Below, one piece after another: positions 56,358 through 64,000 of a stretch of 64,000 nt of DNA. Within the stretch, counting starts at the first letter, position 1; the number at the start of each line of letters is the position of its first letter. The notes under the pieces are model-generated. The model was not told the origin of the DNA, did not search any database, and saw only the letters and a program-made list of their open reading frames with translations. This DNA is from Alcanivorax jadensis T9 (GTDB lineage: Bacteria; Pseudomonadota; Gammaproteobacteria; Pseudomonadales; Alcanivoracaceae). The DNA lies in contig NZ_ARXU01000007.1 in assembly GCF_000756655.1 (NCBI RefSeq), positions 62,001 to 126,000 on the forward strand. Direction: 5' to 3'. The position numbers were made by a program, and so were the translations under genes.

Positions 56358-57365
56358 ATGGCACAACCGAAAAGCACGATTCCCACCCAGCGCCCTGCCC
56401 TGCGCCTGGTGTCCACCAAACGCATGAGCCGCGAAGACTGGCTGAAGATCCGTAAGCAAGGTATCGGCGCCAGTGATGCCGCAGCGGCAGTGGGCATCAG
56501 CCCGTACCAGTCGCCACTGGAACTGTGGATGATCAAGACCGGGCGGGATGCTCTGTTGCCCGCCCCTGATCCCGATGACATTCAATCCCCCCTGTACTGG
56601 GGCACCCTGCTGGAGCCGAAGGTAGCCGAGGCTTACGCCAAGATCACTGGCAACAAAGTACGGCGGGTGAATGCCGTGCTGCAGCATCCGGATGACGACA
56701 AGCCCTGGATGCTGGCCAACCTAGATTACGCCGTCGTCGGTAATGACGATGTACAGATCCTGGAGTGCAAGACCACTGGCCAGTACGGCGCCAAGCTCTG
56801 GGCGGACGGGGTTCCCGAGTACATCCAGTGTCAGGTGCAGCATCAGCTGGCCGTCACCGGCAAGCAAGCAGCCGATGTGGCCGTATTGATCTGCGGGCAG
56901 GAGCTGCAGATTCACCGCATCAAGCGGGATGAGGCGTTAATCGCTCACCTGTACGAGCTGGAGCGGGAGTTCTGGCAGTTGGTAGAAGCCGACACCCCAC
57001 CGGACCCGGATGGCTCCGGCTCTGCCGGTCAGGCCCTGCAGGCGCTCTATCCTCGCGATCAGGGCGAGACCGTCAACCTGGCGGACAACCCTGCCATGGA
57101 AGGCGATTTCAATGAGCTACTGGATTTACGTGACACGCTGAGCCGACTGACCGAGCGGGAATCCACCCTCAAACAACGCATCCAGCAATCCATGGGGCTG
57201 GCCAGCAAGGCCACCTTCACGGAGGGCTCCGTGACCTGGAAGCGCAGCAAGGACTCCACCAGCCTGGACACCAAAGCCCTGCTGCAGGACCAGCCGGATC
57301 TGCTCAAGCAATACCCCAAGCACAAAGCCGGGAGCCGTCGCTTCCTGGTTCGTCCCAATGCTTAA
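56358..57365 (+). CDS. YqaJ-type viral recombinase/exonuclease
   Basis: 335 residues from the ATG at 56358. PD-(D/E)xK fold of the YqaJ/lambda-exonuclease group: GIGASDAAAAVGISPYQSP, LLEPKVAEAYAKITGNKVRR with the conserved Glu, NLDYAVVGNDDVQILECKTTGQYG giving the D...ExK catalytic set, and CQVQHQLAVTGKQ with the trailing Gln motif. It resects dsDNA for single-strand annealing; the next gene may encode its annealing partner. C-terminal 100 residues include a helical coiled segment (DLRDTLSRLTERESTLKQRI). Confidence 0.92.
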   Translation: MAQPKSTIPTQRPALRLVSTKRMSREDWLKIRKQGIGASDAAAAVGISPYQSPLELWMIKTGRDALLPAPDPDDIQSPLYWGTLLEPKVAEAYAKITGNKVRRVNAVLQHPDDDKPWMLANLDYAVVGNDDVQILECKTTGQYGAKLWADGVPEYIQCQVQHQLAVTGKQAADVAVLICGQELQIHRIKRDEALIAHLYELEREFWQLVEADTPPDPDGSGSAGQALQALYPRDQGETVNLADNPAMEGDFNELLDLRDTLSRLTERESTLKQRIQQSMGLASKATFTEGSVTWKRSKDSTSLDTKALLQDQPDLLKQYPKHKAGSRRFLVRPNA

Positions 57366-57386
57366 CCTCTACGACTCACGGCATAA

Positions 57387-57407
57387 CAGCCGGGCTTGGC
57401 CCGGCTG
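57387..57407 (+). terminator. Hairpin between the YqaJ gene and its partner
   Basis: CAGCCGGGC TTG GCCCGGCTG, a perfect 9-bp stem without T-run. Third hairpin in the same island gene series. Confidence 0.7.
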
Positions 57408-57439
57408 CGCCTATGCCTGTTATCCATCAGGAGAATCCC

Positions 57440-58324
57440 ATGATTAAAGGACTCGCGATTACCCCACCCGTCATTGGCCGCATTAGCATCGGTCGCGTAG
57501 TGGAGAAGAACGGCAAGCGTCTGCCGGAGAAAGACGACCAATTCACCATCACCACCCAAATACAGGCCCGGGACGGCTGGCTACCGCACCCGCTGGATGA
57601 GGCCCTGCGCCAGGAGGTACAGGGCAAAAAGCTACGAAGCATTCCCGTCACCCTGCCCTTCAATGACCCTGACCTGAACCTACGGGCGGAATACACCTTC
57701 TTTGACCGCAAGAGCGGCAGGCCGCTGTGTGCAGGCAACGGAGAGACTTGCCGACGCCATACCGAGAACGGCCTGGAATCCCTACCCTGCCCATCACCGG
57801 ACCTCTGTGACTACGGCAGCCATGGGCTGTGCAAACCCTACGGGCGGCTGTATGTACGGATCGGGGAAGAGGATGAACTGGGCTGCTTCGTGTTCCGGAC
57901 CACCGGCTACAACAGCATCCGCACCCTGGCCGCACGACTGCGCTACTTCCACGCCATCAGTGGCGGCAACCTGGCCTCCCTGCCCTTAGAGCTTAAGCTA
58001 CGCGGCAAGAGCACCGCCCAGAGCCACCGGGCACCGATCTACTACGTGGATCTGACCCTACGTGCAGAACAATCCATGAAAGGGGCTGTCACCCATGCCA
58101 GGGAAGAATCCCAGGCTCAGGTGAATCTGGGAATCAATCAGGCCGAGTTAGACAAGGTTGCTCAGGCAGGCCTGATGAATGCGCAGTTCGAGTATTCAGA
58201 GGATGAGGGGCTTCAGGTTACGGAGGAGTTTTATCGCAATGAGGCCAACCAAGACACCAGTGTCTCAAAGCAGTCAACCAGCCTGAAAGAGGCCCTTTCG
58301 GCAAAAGTGAGCGGGGGCGAATAA
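57440..58324 (+). CDS. Cys-rich island protein, putative partner of the YqaJ exonuclease
   Basis: 294 residues from the ATG at 57440 (AGGAG site). The middle carries five cysteines within about 42 residues: LCAGNGETCRRH, then LPCPSPDLCDYG and GLCKPYG, suggesting a zinc or iron-sulfur site. C-terminal region is helical and acidic. Homologues are often labelled hydrolase or metal-binding protein and always seem to accompany YqaJ/radC modules; a ssDNA-binding or annealing role like Bet/RecT is inference from position only. Confidence 0.75.
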   Translation: MIKGLAITPPVIGRISIGRVVEKNGKRLPEKDDQFTITTQIQARDGWLPHPLDEALRQEVQGKKLRSIPVTLPFNDPDLNLRAEYTFFDRKSGRPLCAGNGETCRRHTENGLESLPCPSPDLCDYGSHGLCKPYGRLYVRIGEEDELGCFVFRTTGYNSIRTLAARLRYFHAISGGNLASLPLELKLRGKSTAQSHRAPIYYVDLTLRAEQSMKGAVTHAREESQAQVNLGINQAELDKVAQAGLMNAQFEYSEDEGLQVTEEFYRNEANQDTSVSKQSTSLKEALSAKVSGGE

Positions 58325-58336
58325 CCCCCACCTCAA

Positions 58337-58701
58337 CTACCGATAGCGCAGCACCGCCGTATCCAGTTCAGCCTTTATCTCGTCACGGAGTGATGCCGGG
58401 GCAAGCACGGCGACCTTGGCACCAAAGCCGAGAATCCACCATTTCAGTTCTTCCGTATGCTCAACATCTACCGTCATTTTAATAACCCCCTCGTCATACT
58501 GAGCCAGCTTTTGGCTCTGATGGAGAGGGGTTTCGTAAAGGTGGCCCCCGCCTGATCGTAAAATAGAAGCTCAAGAGAAATCCGCTCTCCGTAAGGGAGA
58601 TTCATATTGCCATTACGCAGGTAGCTATTGAGATCAAATGCCCGCATGCCCTGCACCGGGTCATCCAAAATTTCGACTCGGCTCAAACGGTGGCGATTCA
58701 T
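58337..58701 (-). pseudogene. WYL-domain regulator remnant (frameshifted, N-terminus lost)
   Basis: The minus strand encodes the C-terminal part of a WYL-type regulator in two frames. The first covers NRHRLSRVEILDDPVQGMRA to about 58545. The second, shifted by one base, gives HQSQKLAQYDEGVIKMTVDV then EHTEELKWWILGFGAKV and ends VLRYR at 58337. The break falls in a run of A and C near 58540. The helix-turn-helix N-terminal half is missing. WYL regulators such as BrxR/CapW control defence systems, so this is probably a decayed defence-locus regulator. Confidence 0.85.
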
Positions 58702-58703
58702 TC

Positions 58704-59957
58704 TTACCTTTTCCTAAAATCCACGTAGTAACGTAAATTTCTTTTCATCATTTCCTCTCGCCTTTCCTCACAGTCGTGAGACAAGCTGGCTTTTACCATT
58801 GGAAAATCACATTTCGCGGCTATCCCTCCAAGTTTCATGCCCTTCCCAACCGCTGAATAATCAGTCTCAAAACTATGAGAAACAAGCCTATTTTTTCCAA
58901 AAAAACCTTTAACCAAGGTAACTAAATTATCATCCTCTTTAAGCCACCTTGACTGAGAAAGAATCTGATCCGCAGACTGCCCTTTAAAGTTAAACCAACC
59001 AGATGGCCTATTCCCTTCAAACTCATACTCGATGACCTTTCCCTCATCAAGGCTATGAAAGTCATCGATCATCCTGTTTCCGGAAACACCAGCACTACAG
59101 CGGGCAGAGTCCGTTCCTGCGTCTTCATGGACTTTCACTTCCATATCCAGGCCAGCCTTCTTACCCGACTGACACTTACCTGACTGAGATGATGCGACTT
59201 CAATTCTTATTCGGCTCGCTCCCGCCTCTCTGGCGGCATTAATAAGCTCAGAATGCTTGCTGGCAGCAAAACTATCGCTCAGAAGATATTCAAAAGGCAC
59301 CAGCTCTGAGGCACTAGATGGGTGAACCGTGTAGAGAACACCATCGTTCAATGCAGTAACATCTGTTTCTGGGAAACGGCTCCTCACATCTTCACTGCTC
59401 AAGCAACTCATGTACTCGGTATCAATATCACTTTCAGAAATATGAATTTTGTATTTGAAAATATGCACATCCGGCATGCCTTCGAACAAGAGCTCACATT
59501 TAAAAACAAACGCCCTCTCCGCATCAACAACACGCGAGTTTGCCTTTACTACATCACTCACCTTATTTCTAAGTTCAAGAAAGCCATTTGCACTCTTATC
59601 AACAGCTCCCAAAATATCTCTTAGTTCTGAAAATGGCACAGTTCTGGAAAGCAAGCTTCTTATCTTTAACAAAAGCTCATCAGAGACCCCTGAGTAGGTG
59701 GAACATATTCCATCAATGTACGTTTTAAGTAACTCTTCTTGCTCGCTATGAAGAATTCCATCCGAATGAGCTGCCGAGCCAATCAATGCAGCCTGAAAAA
59801 TAGCCAAATTCTTTTCCTTATCAGACATCCCCGGCTTTTTTCTCTCTGGCTCGGGCACCTCCCTACCATTACCAACCCCCTTTTCGTACGCCTCCAACGC
59901 AAAATAGGCAGCCGGTGATGCAAGCATTAGTAGCTTTCTATTAAACATAACATTCAT
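58704..59957 (-). CDS. AT-rich gene with a TerB-like helical segment, unknown function
   Basis: 417 residues, clearly more AT-rich than its surroundings, which suggests recent acquisition. N-terminal hydrophobic stretch (RKLLMLASPAAYFALEAY), a charged linker, then a helical domain at about 48-150 with a TerB-like pattern (NLAIFQAALIGSAAHSDGIL, then HSEQEELLKTYIDG). The C-terminal 250 residues are beta/alpha mixed and unrecognised. It lies 65 bp downstream of the hhe-type helicase gene on the same strand, with AAAAGG before the ATG at 59957, so co-expression is likely. Possibly an accessory protein of that defence gene; no catalytic motif seen. Confidence 0.7.
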   Translation of the reverse strand: MNVMFNRKLLMLASPAAYFALEAYEKGVGNGREVPEPERKKPGMSDKEKNLAIFQAALIGSAAHSDGILHSEQEELLKTYIDGICSTYSGVSDELLLKIRSLLSRTVPFSELRDILGAVDKSANGFLELRNKVSDVVKANSRVVDAERAFVFKCELLFEGMPDVHIFKYKIHISESDIDTEYMSCLSSEDVRSRFPETDVTALNDGVLYTVHPSSASELVPFEYLLSDSFAASKHSELINAAREAGASRIRIEVASSQSGKCQSGKKAGLDMEVKVHEDAGTDSARCSAGVSGNRMIDDFHSLDEGKVIEYEFEGNRPSGWFNFKGQSADQILSQSRWLKEDDNLVTLVKGFFGKNRLVSHSFETDYSAVGKGMKLGGIAAKCDFPMVKASLSHDCEERREEMMKRNLRYYVDFRKR

Positions 59958-60022
59958 CCTTTTACACCGAGCGGTCAGACTGTCAGATCTACCCCCGCAA
60001 AAGCCTTATTGATATTTCCTAA

Positions 60023-63000
60023 TTACTCAGACGCTGCCAGTCGCGCTTTCAGCATCACATCCAGCTCTTCAAGAGCCTTATGCTTATTCGTCCACCAGTC
60101 AGTAGACCACACCCTGAACAGCGTCCAGCCCAACCCTTCCAATACACCCTGGCGGATCTTGTCGCGCTCTCGGGCATAGGCAGAGCTGTGGTACATGGCG
60201 CCATCGCACTCGATTCCGGCCAGATAAATGCCGGGCTTGTCGGGGTGAACAATACCCATGTCGATGCGGTAGGCGGAGACGCCAATCTGGGGATGCACTG
60301 TCCAGCCTTTTTCCTGCAGCCCTCTGGCCACGGCCACTTCGAAGGGGGATTCAAAGTCACCCATGGAGCCGTGTACCGCCGCGCCCAAGGCGGAGGCACC
60401 ACGTTCAGCGTATTCCAGGAAGTGCTTGAGGTCCGCCACGGCGCGTGCCTGGGTGCGGGCCAGATCAATACGTTCCGGCGGCATGGTGGAGAACACCACC
60501 ATTTCGGAACGGGCGCGGGTCATGGCCACGTTCAAGCGGCGCTCACCACCGGTACGGTTGAGAGGGCCGAAGTTCATGGTGACGTGACCGGCTTCATCCG
60601 GACCATAGGTGATACTGAACAGGATCACATCCCGCTCATCCCCTTGCACGGTTTCCAGGTTCTTCACGAACACCGGTTCCAGCTCGTCCTCGGAGAAGGC
60701 CCATTCGATGCCCGGGTCTTCCGCTCTTGCCTTATCAAGCAGATCCTCAATCAGACTCTGCTGCTCGGTATTGAACGTCACCACCCCAATGGACTGGCTA
60801 CGAACAGCGGGGTCGTCTGAAGTCAATCGACGCACGATCTCCGCCACGATGGCCTTGGCCTCACCTTGGTTATGACGCGCCTTGCCTCGGGCGTAGAAGC
60901 CTTCCGGTTTCACCAGTGACACCCCCTTGTCAGGGTGCACTGGCGCCGGGAAGGTAATCAGGGAGCTGTCGTAATAGCGGCTATTGGAGAAGGCAATCAG
61001 GCTTTCTCTTCGGGAACGGTAATGCAGGTTCAGCACGCGCTGGGGAATACTCGCACCGATCAGTTCATCCAGGATACTTTCCAGATCCCCCTCGCCGTCG
61101 ATATCGCCATCCGGGTCATCATCAGAACGACCAAAGAAGTTGGTGGGCGGCATCTGTTTCGGATCACCGGCCACAATCACCTGTTTGCCACGGGCCAGAG
61201 AGCCCACCGCATCCCACACGGTGATCTGGGAAGCCTCATCGAAAATCACCACGTCGAATTGAGCCTGCCCGGCGGACAGGAATTGCGCAATCGACAGTGG
61301 CGACATCATCAAGCAGGGGGCCAGCGTCGTGATCACGTCCGGGATGGTTTCCATCATTTCCCGCACCGGTTTGTGACGCATCTTCTTCTGCAGTTCATGC
61401 GCCAGCACGCCCCAGGACGATTTTTTCTTGGTGGTCTCCTGGTGCGGGATCTCACCCGCCAGATTTGCGGCAATATATTTCGCGGTCAGATCACTGAACC
61501 GGGTATCCAGCTCGCGGAAATTCTCAATCGTCGCCTCATGCTCCGGAGAAGAGAAAGTACGCAGCACCTCATCCTCACCGATCACCGCCGACGACCACCA
61601 GCTGCAATAAGCGGCCTCGAAGACCTCTTCCACTTGGAAGGCGGGCACAGAGCCATTTTCGATGGCTTCGACCAGCGGGCCGAGCTGGAAGTCCAGTGCC
61701 TCGGAGCGACGGCGCACCCAAGCACACCAATCCCGCAGGGCGATGTGATGATCGATAATTTCCTGACATTGCACGCCCAGAGACTCAAGGGCGGCCACAC
61801 CTTCAGGCAATCGACCATCCAGCGAGGCACCGATCAGTGCTTCGAACTTTTCCTTGTTGGCAGAGAAGGCTTCGAAGGCCGCCTTGAAATCATTGATGGT
61901 TCGCCCCACTGGCGCATCCGGTGCCAACAGGTCGTTGGCATCATAAAGCAACGTGCGAATCTTGCCGCGCAGGGTCGCCAGGGATTCCGCATCATCTGCC
62001 AGCTTGCCAACCGCAACACGAGCCCGTGAACCAAGCGCCTTCAGCGCGGCCATGGCGCTGGGGTCTGAGTTATAGGAATCCCATTCCCGAAGGCCTTTCA
62101 GCACGCCATCGAGACGGTCGATTTGGCCACCGGTTTCCCGTAGCTGTTTCAGCACGGGAATATCATTGGTCGGGTCCGGATCACCCTGCGCCCCGCCTTC
62201 CCGCATTTGCTTGACGACCTTGCGCTTGGCAAACCAGCTCTTGGGCCACCAGGAGTCATTGGCTTCCGCCCAGGCTTGCCCCAGCACCGCCGCATCCAGC
62301 TTCTGCCAAGCCAACGGCTCATAGGTGCAACTCAGCTTCGCTTGCGTCTCAATGTAGGCCTTCAGCTGTGTGACGGCTTCTTCCAGCGCATCCAGTCGAT
62401 CCGTTGCATCCGGCTCCAGCGCAAAAGAGGCCTGCTGGCGGTAGGCATCCAGCAATACCTGACCACACTCGGCCATGGCAGCCACCTTGGCCAGGCTCAC
62501 CACACCCAGGCTGATGCCCAGGGCTTTCTCAAGCGACGCCAATTTGTCGGTCAACTGCGCCCCACTGACTTTCAGGCTGCGGGCGGCACCCACCACCTCT
62601 TCTTCCCACTGAGGCCGCCAGTCAAAATTGCTGATCAATGCCAGTGGGTGGTCTACCAGATTACCCACGGCCTTGGCCTGAACAGCCAGCAACTCAGCCA
62701 TTTCACGCAGCTTCTGCAGTTGCGCTTCGTCGTGATAGGCCGCATTTGGCCAACTCAGCTTCACCTTGGCCGCTAGGTCGGCATCACGCACCTTTACACC
62801 GATGGCATAGTGCGCCGTCAGGCCATTACGGTGGCGTTGATGCAGGGCATTCACCACTCGGTTCAGGCGGTCACGCAGTGCCTTTAGCCGTTCCGCCTCG
62901 GCCTTCCAGTCACTGACCGTGGACTGGGAAGCGCTATTCCAGGAGGTGCGCAGCTGATCCAGCACATCAGCCTTCCTGGCTTTGTTCGAGTGCAATTCAA

Positions 63001-64000
63001 GACAGAACTGGCCCAGGCCAATATCCTTGAGACGCCGGTGCACCACCTCCAGTGCGGCAGTCTTCTCGGACACAAACAGCACCTTCTTGCCCTTGCCCAG
63101 CATGTGCGCAATCAGGTTACCGATGGTCTGGCTCTTGCCGGTACCCGGAGGGCCAATAATGACGAAATCCTTGCCCCTGTCCGCCGTGGCAATGGCCGCC
63201 ATCTGGGAAGAATCCGCCGGCAACGGCGACAGCAGATCTGCCGGGGTGTATTCCTGGTCAATCTCCTTGGGGTCAACAAAGCGAATGTCGCTCTCATACG
63301 CCTCACGCGGCGTATCCAGCAGGTGCCGCACCACCGGGCTTTCTTTCAGCGCCTCGGAGCGATCCACCAGATCCTTCCACATCAGGTACTTGGCAAAGGA
63401 GAAGTGACCCAGCACCACCTCTTCCACCACCTCGAATCCGGGTACTTCCTTGATGGCATGGCGCACCCGATTCCAGATACCCGCCACATCCACACCACTG
63501 TCGTCCTCGGGCAAGGCACCGCTGAGGCCATGGATCTCGATACCGAAGTCCTTTTTCAGCAGTTCCAGCAAGGTGGTGTTGAAACGGGGCTCATCATCAT
63601 TGGCCACCATCTTCACGCCACTGCGCACAGACTTACGCTCCAGAGATACGGGCAGCAGTATCAAAGGCGCACGGTAGCGGCGATTGTCCTTGTCCTTGGG
63701 CTTCCACAATAGAAAACCGACTGCCAGAAACAGGGTATTGGAGCCGCCTTCCTTCAGCGACGTCTGCGCCTTGCGGTAAATCTCCACCGCCCGTTTATCC
63801 AGATCGTCCTGAGTCAGCTCCACCAGCACCTGCTTCTTGGCCAGGGCATCGCGGGCATACACTTCCTTCAGCTCTTCGCCGGTACGCTGGCGGTGAATAT
63901 CCGAATCCTGATCCTGGGTCTTTAACTGCGGGAAAGGCGCAATGGAAATACGCGCCCCGGTGGCCAACACATCTTCCAACTCACCGGGCTCATGACACAC
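60023..64000 (-). CDS. hhe: DUF4011/SF1 helicase/Vsr-like nuclease, Hhe-type defence protein (5' partial)
   Basis: At least 1325 residues; the N-terminus lies beyond the window end. Order: DUF4011-like region (visible 1-250); SF1 helicase Walker A IIGPPGTGKSQTIGNLI at 283-290 (about 63130-63155); a long helical insert (about 330-900); Walker B VVIFDEASQITVWDAVGSLA (about 61215-61260) and GDPKQMPPTNFF; later motifs VQGDERDVILFSITYG and MTRARSEMVVF. The C-terminal 110 residues are a Vsr/MTES_1575-type PD-(D/E)xK nuclease: FEVAVARGL, YRIDMGIVHP, GIECDGAMYH, GWTLFRVWSTDWW. This domain order is that of the single-gene Hhe anti-phage system described among computationally predicted defence genes. 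Probable action: helicase-coupled cleavage of invading DNA. Confidence 0.9.
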   Translation of the reverse strand: MCHEPGELEDVLATGARISIAPFPQLKTQDQDSDIHRQRTGEELKEVYARDALAKKQVLVELTQDDLDKRAVEIYRKAQTSLKEGGSNTLFLAVGFLLWKPKDKDNRRYRAPLILLPVSLERKSVRSGVKMVANDDEPRFNTTLLELLKKDFGIEIHGLSGALPEDDSGVDVAGIWNRVRHAIKEVPGFEVVEEVVLGHFSFAKYLMWKDLVDRSEALKESPVVRHLLDTPREAYESDIRFVDPKEIDQEYTPADLLSPLPADSSQMAAIATADRGKDFVIIGPPGTGKSQTIGNLIAHMLGKGKKVLFVSEKTAALEVVHRRLKDIGLGQFCLELHSNKARKADVLDQLRTSWNSASQSTVSDWKAEAERLKALRDRLNRVVNALHQRHRNGLTAHYAIGVKVRDADLAAKVKLSWPNAAYHDEAQLQKLREMAELLAVQAKAVGNLVDHPLALISNFDWRPQWEEEVVGAARSLKVSGAQLTDKLASLEKALGISLGVVSLAKVAAMAECGQVLLDAYRQQASFALEPDATDRLDALEEAVTQLKAYIETQAKLSCTYEPLAWQKLDAAVLGQAWAEANDSWWPKSWFAKRKVVKQMREGGAQGDPDPTNDIPVLKQLRETGGQIDRLDGVLKGLREWDSYNSDPSAMAALKALGSRARVAVGKLADDAESLATLRGKIRTLLYDANDLLAPDAPVGRTINDFKAAFEAFSANKEKFEALIGASLDGRLPEGVAALESLGVQCQEIIDHHIALRDWCAWVRRRSEALDFQLGPLVEAIENGSVPAFQVEEVFEAAYCSWWSSAVIGEDEVLRTFSSPEHEATIENFRELDTRFSDLTAKYIAANLAGEIPHQETTKKKSSWGVLAHELQKKMRHKPVREMMETIPDVITTLAPCLMMSPLSIAQFLSAGQAQFDVVIFDEASQITVWDAVGSLARGKQVIVAGDPKQMPPTNFFGRSDDDPDGDIDGEGDLESILDELIGASIPQRVLNLHYRSRRESLIAFSNSRYYDSSLITFPAPVHPDKGVSLVKPEGFYARGKARHNQGEAKAIVAEIVRRLTSDDPAVRSQSIGVVTFNTEQQSLIEDLLDKARAEDPGIEWAFSEDELEPVFVKNLETVQGDERDVILFSITYGPDEAGHVTMNFGPLNRTGGERRLNVAMTRARSEMVVFSTMPPERIDLARTQARAVADLKHFLEYAERGASALGAAVHGSMGDFESPFEVAVARGLQEKGWTVHPQIGVSAYRIDMGIVHPDKPGIYLAGIECDGAMYHSSAYARERDKIRQGVLEGLGWTLFRVWSTDWWTNKHKALEELDVMLKARLAASE

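Overview
The window is about 60% GC chromosomal DNA from a gammaproteobacterium. Gene order matches the Pseudomonas/Oceanospirillales backbone (ptsN-rapZ-npr; mreBCD-maf-yhdP-nit-tldD; gatCAB; prmC-prfA-hemA // TPR-lolB-ispE-tRNA-Gln-prs-rplY-pth-ychF; queA-tgt-yajC-secD-secF). The mix of genes and repeats suggests an Alcanivorax-like marine bacterium. That genus call is inference from gene order, not from a marker gene.

Layout. 1-3.2 kb: nitrogen-PTS regulators (EIIA-Ntr, RapZ, NPr) and an MgtE magnesium transporter. 3.2-17.4 kb: mostly minus strand, with the two TldD/PmbA halves, a MORN-repeat/caspase-like lipoprotein, a cNMP-binding protein, a nitrilase-family amidase, a giant YhdP/AsmA protein, Maf and MreD/C/B. 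RNase G (rng), normally between maf and yhdP, is absent. 17.6-22.8 kb: gatCAB, an enoyl-CoA hydratase and a second cNMP-binding protein. 23-27.3 kb (minus): moeB, prmC, prfA, hemA. 27.6-35.6 kb (plus): TPR lipoprotein, lolB, ispE, tRNA-Gln, prs, rplY, pth, ychF, with a GST-like gene on the other strand. 35.8-38.4 kb: cysE, trmJ, suhB. 38.7-46.5 kb: a six-gene co-directional catabolic cluster (aldehyde dehydrogenase, tartrate-dehydrogenase-like enzyme, two aminotransferases, D-2-hydroxyacid dehydrogenase, amidase) between suhB and secF. 46.6-52.8 kb (minus): secF, secD, yajC, tgt, queA and an RDD protein.

From about 52.9 kb the content becomes accessory: a ParE/RelE toxin-antitoxin pair, a zinc-ribbon/glycine-zipper protein, short RadC, a DUF932 protein, an unknown protein, a YqaJ-type exonuclease and a Cys-rich partner. 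Then come a frameshifted WYL-regulator remnant, an AT-rich gene with a TerB-like segment, and a very large DUF4011/SF1-helicase/Vsr-like nuclease gene running off the window end. The last has the architecture reported for the Hhe anti-phage system, so the right end looks like a defence island on an integrative element. A perfect 13-nt match to the Illumina adapter end sits at 53047-53059, at the backbone/island junction, so that join needs checking.

A second theme is intergenic DNA. At least eight intergenic spots carry sequences built on a strict 7-nt period, several as long hairpins, often next to REP-like palindromes. In two places the heptad element supplies the C-terminal codons and stop of a gene.
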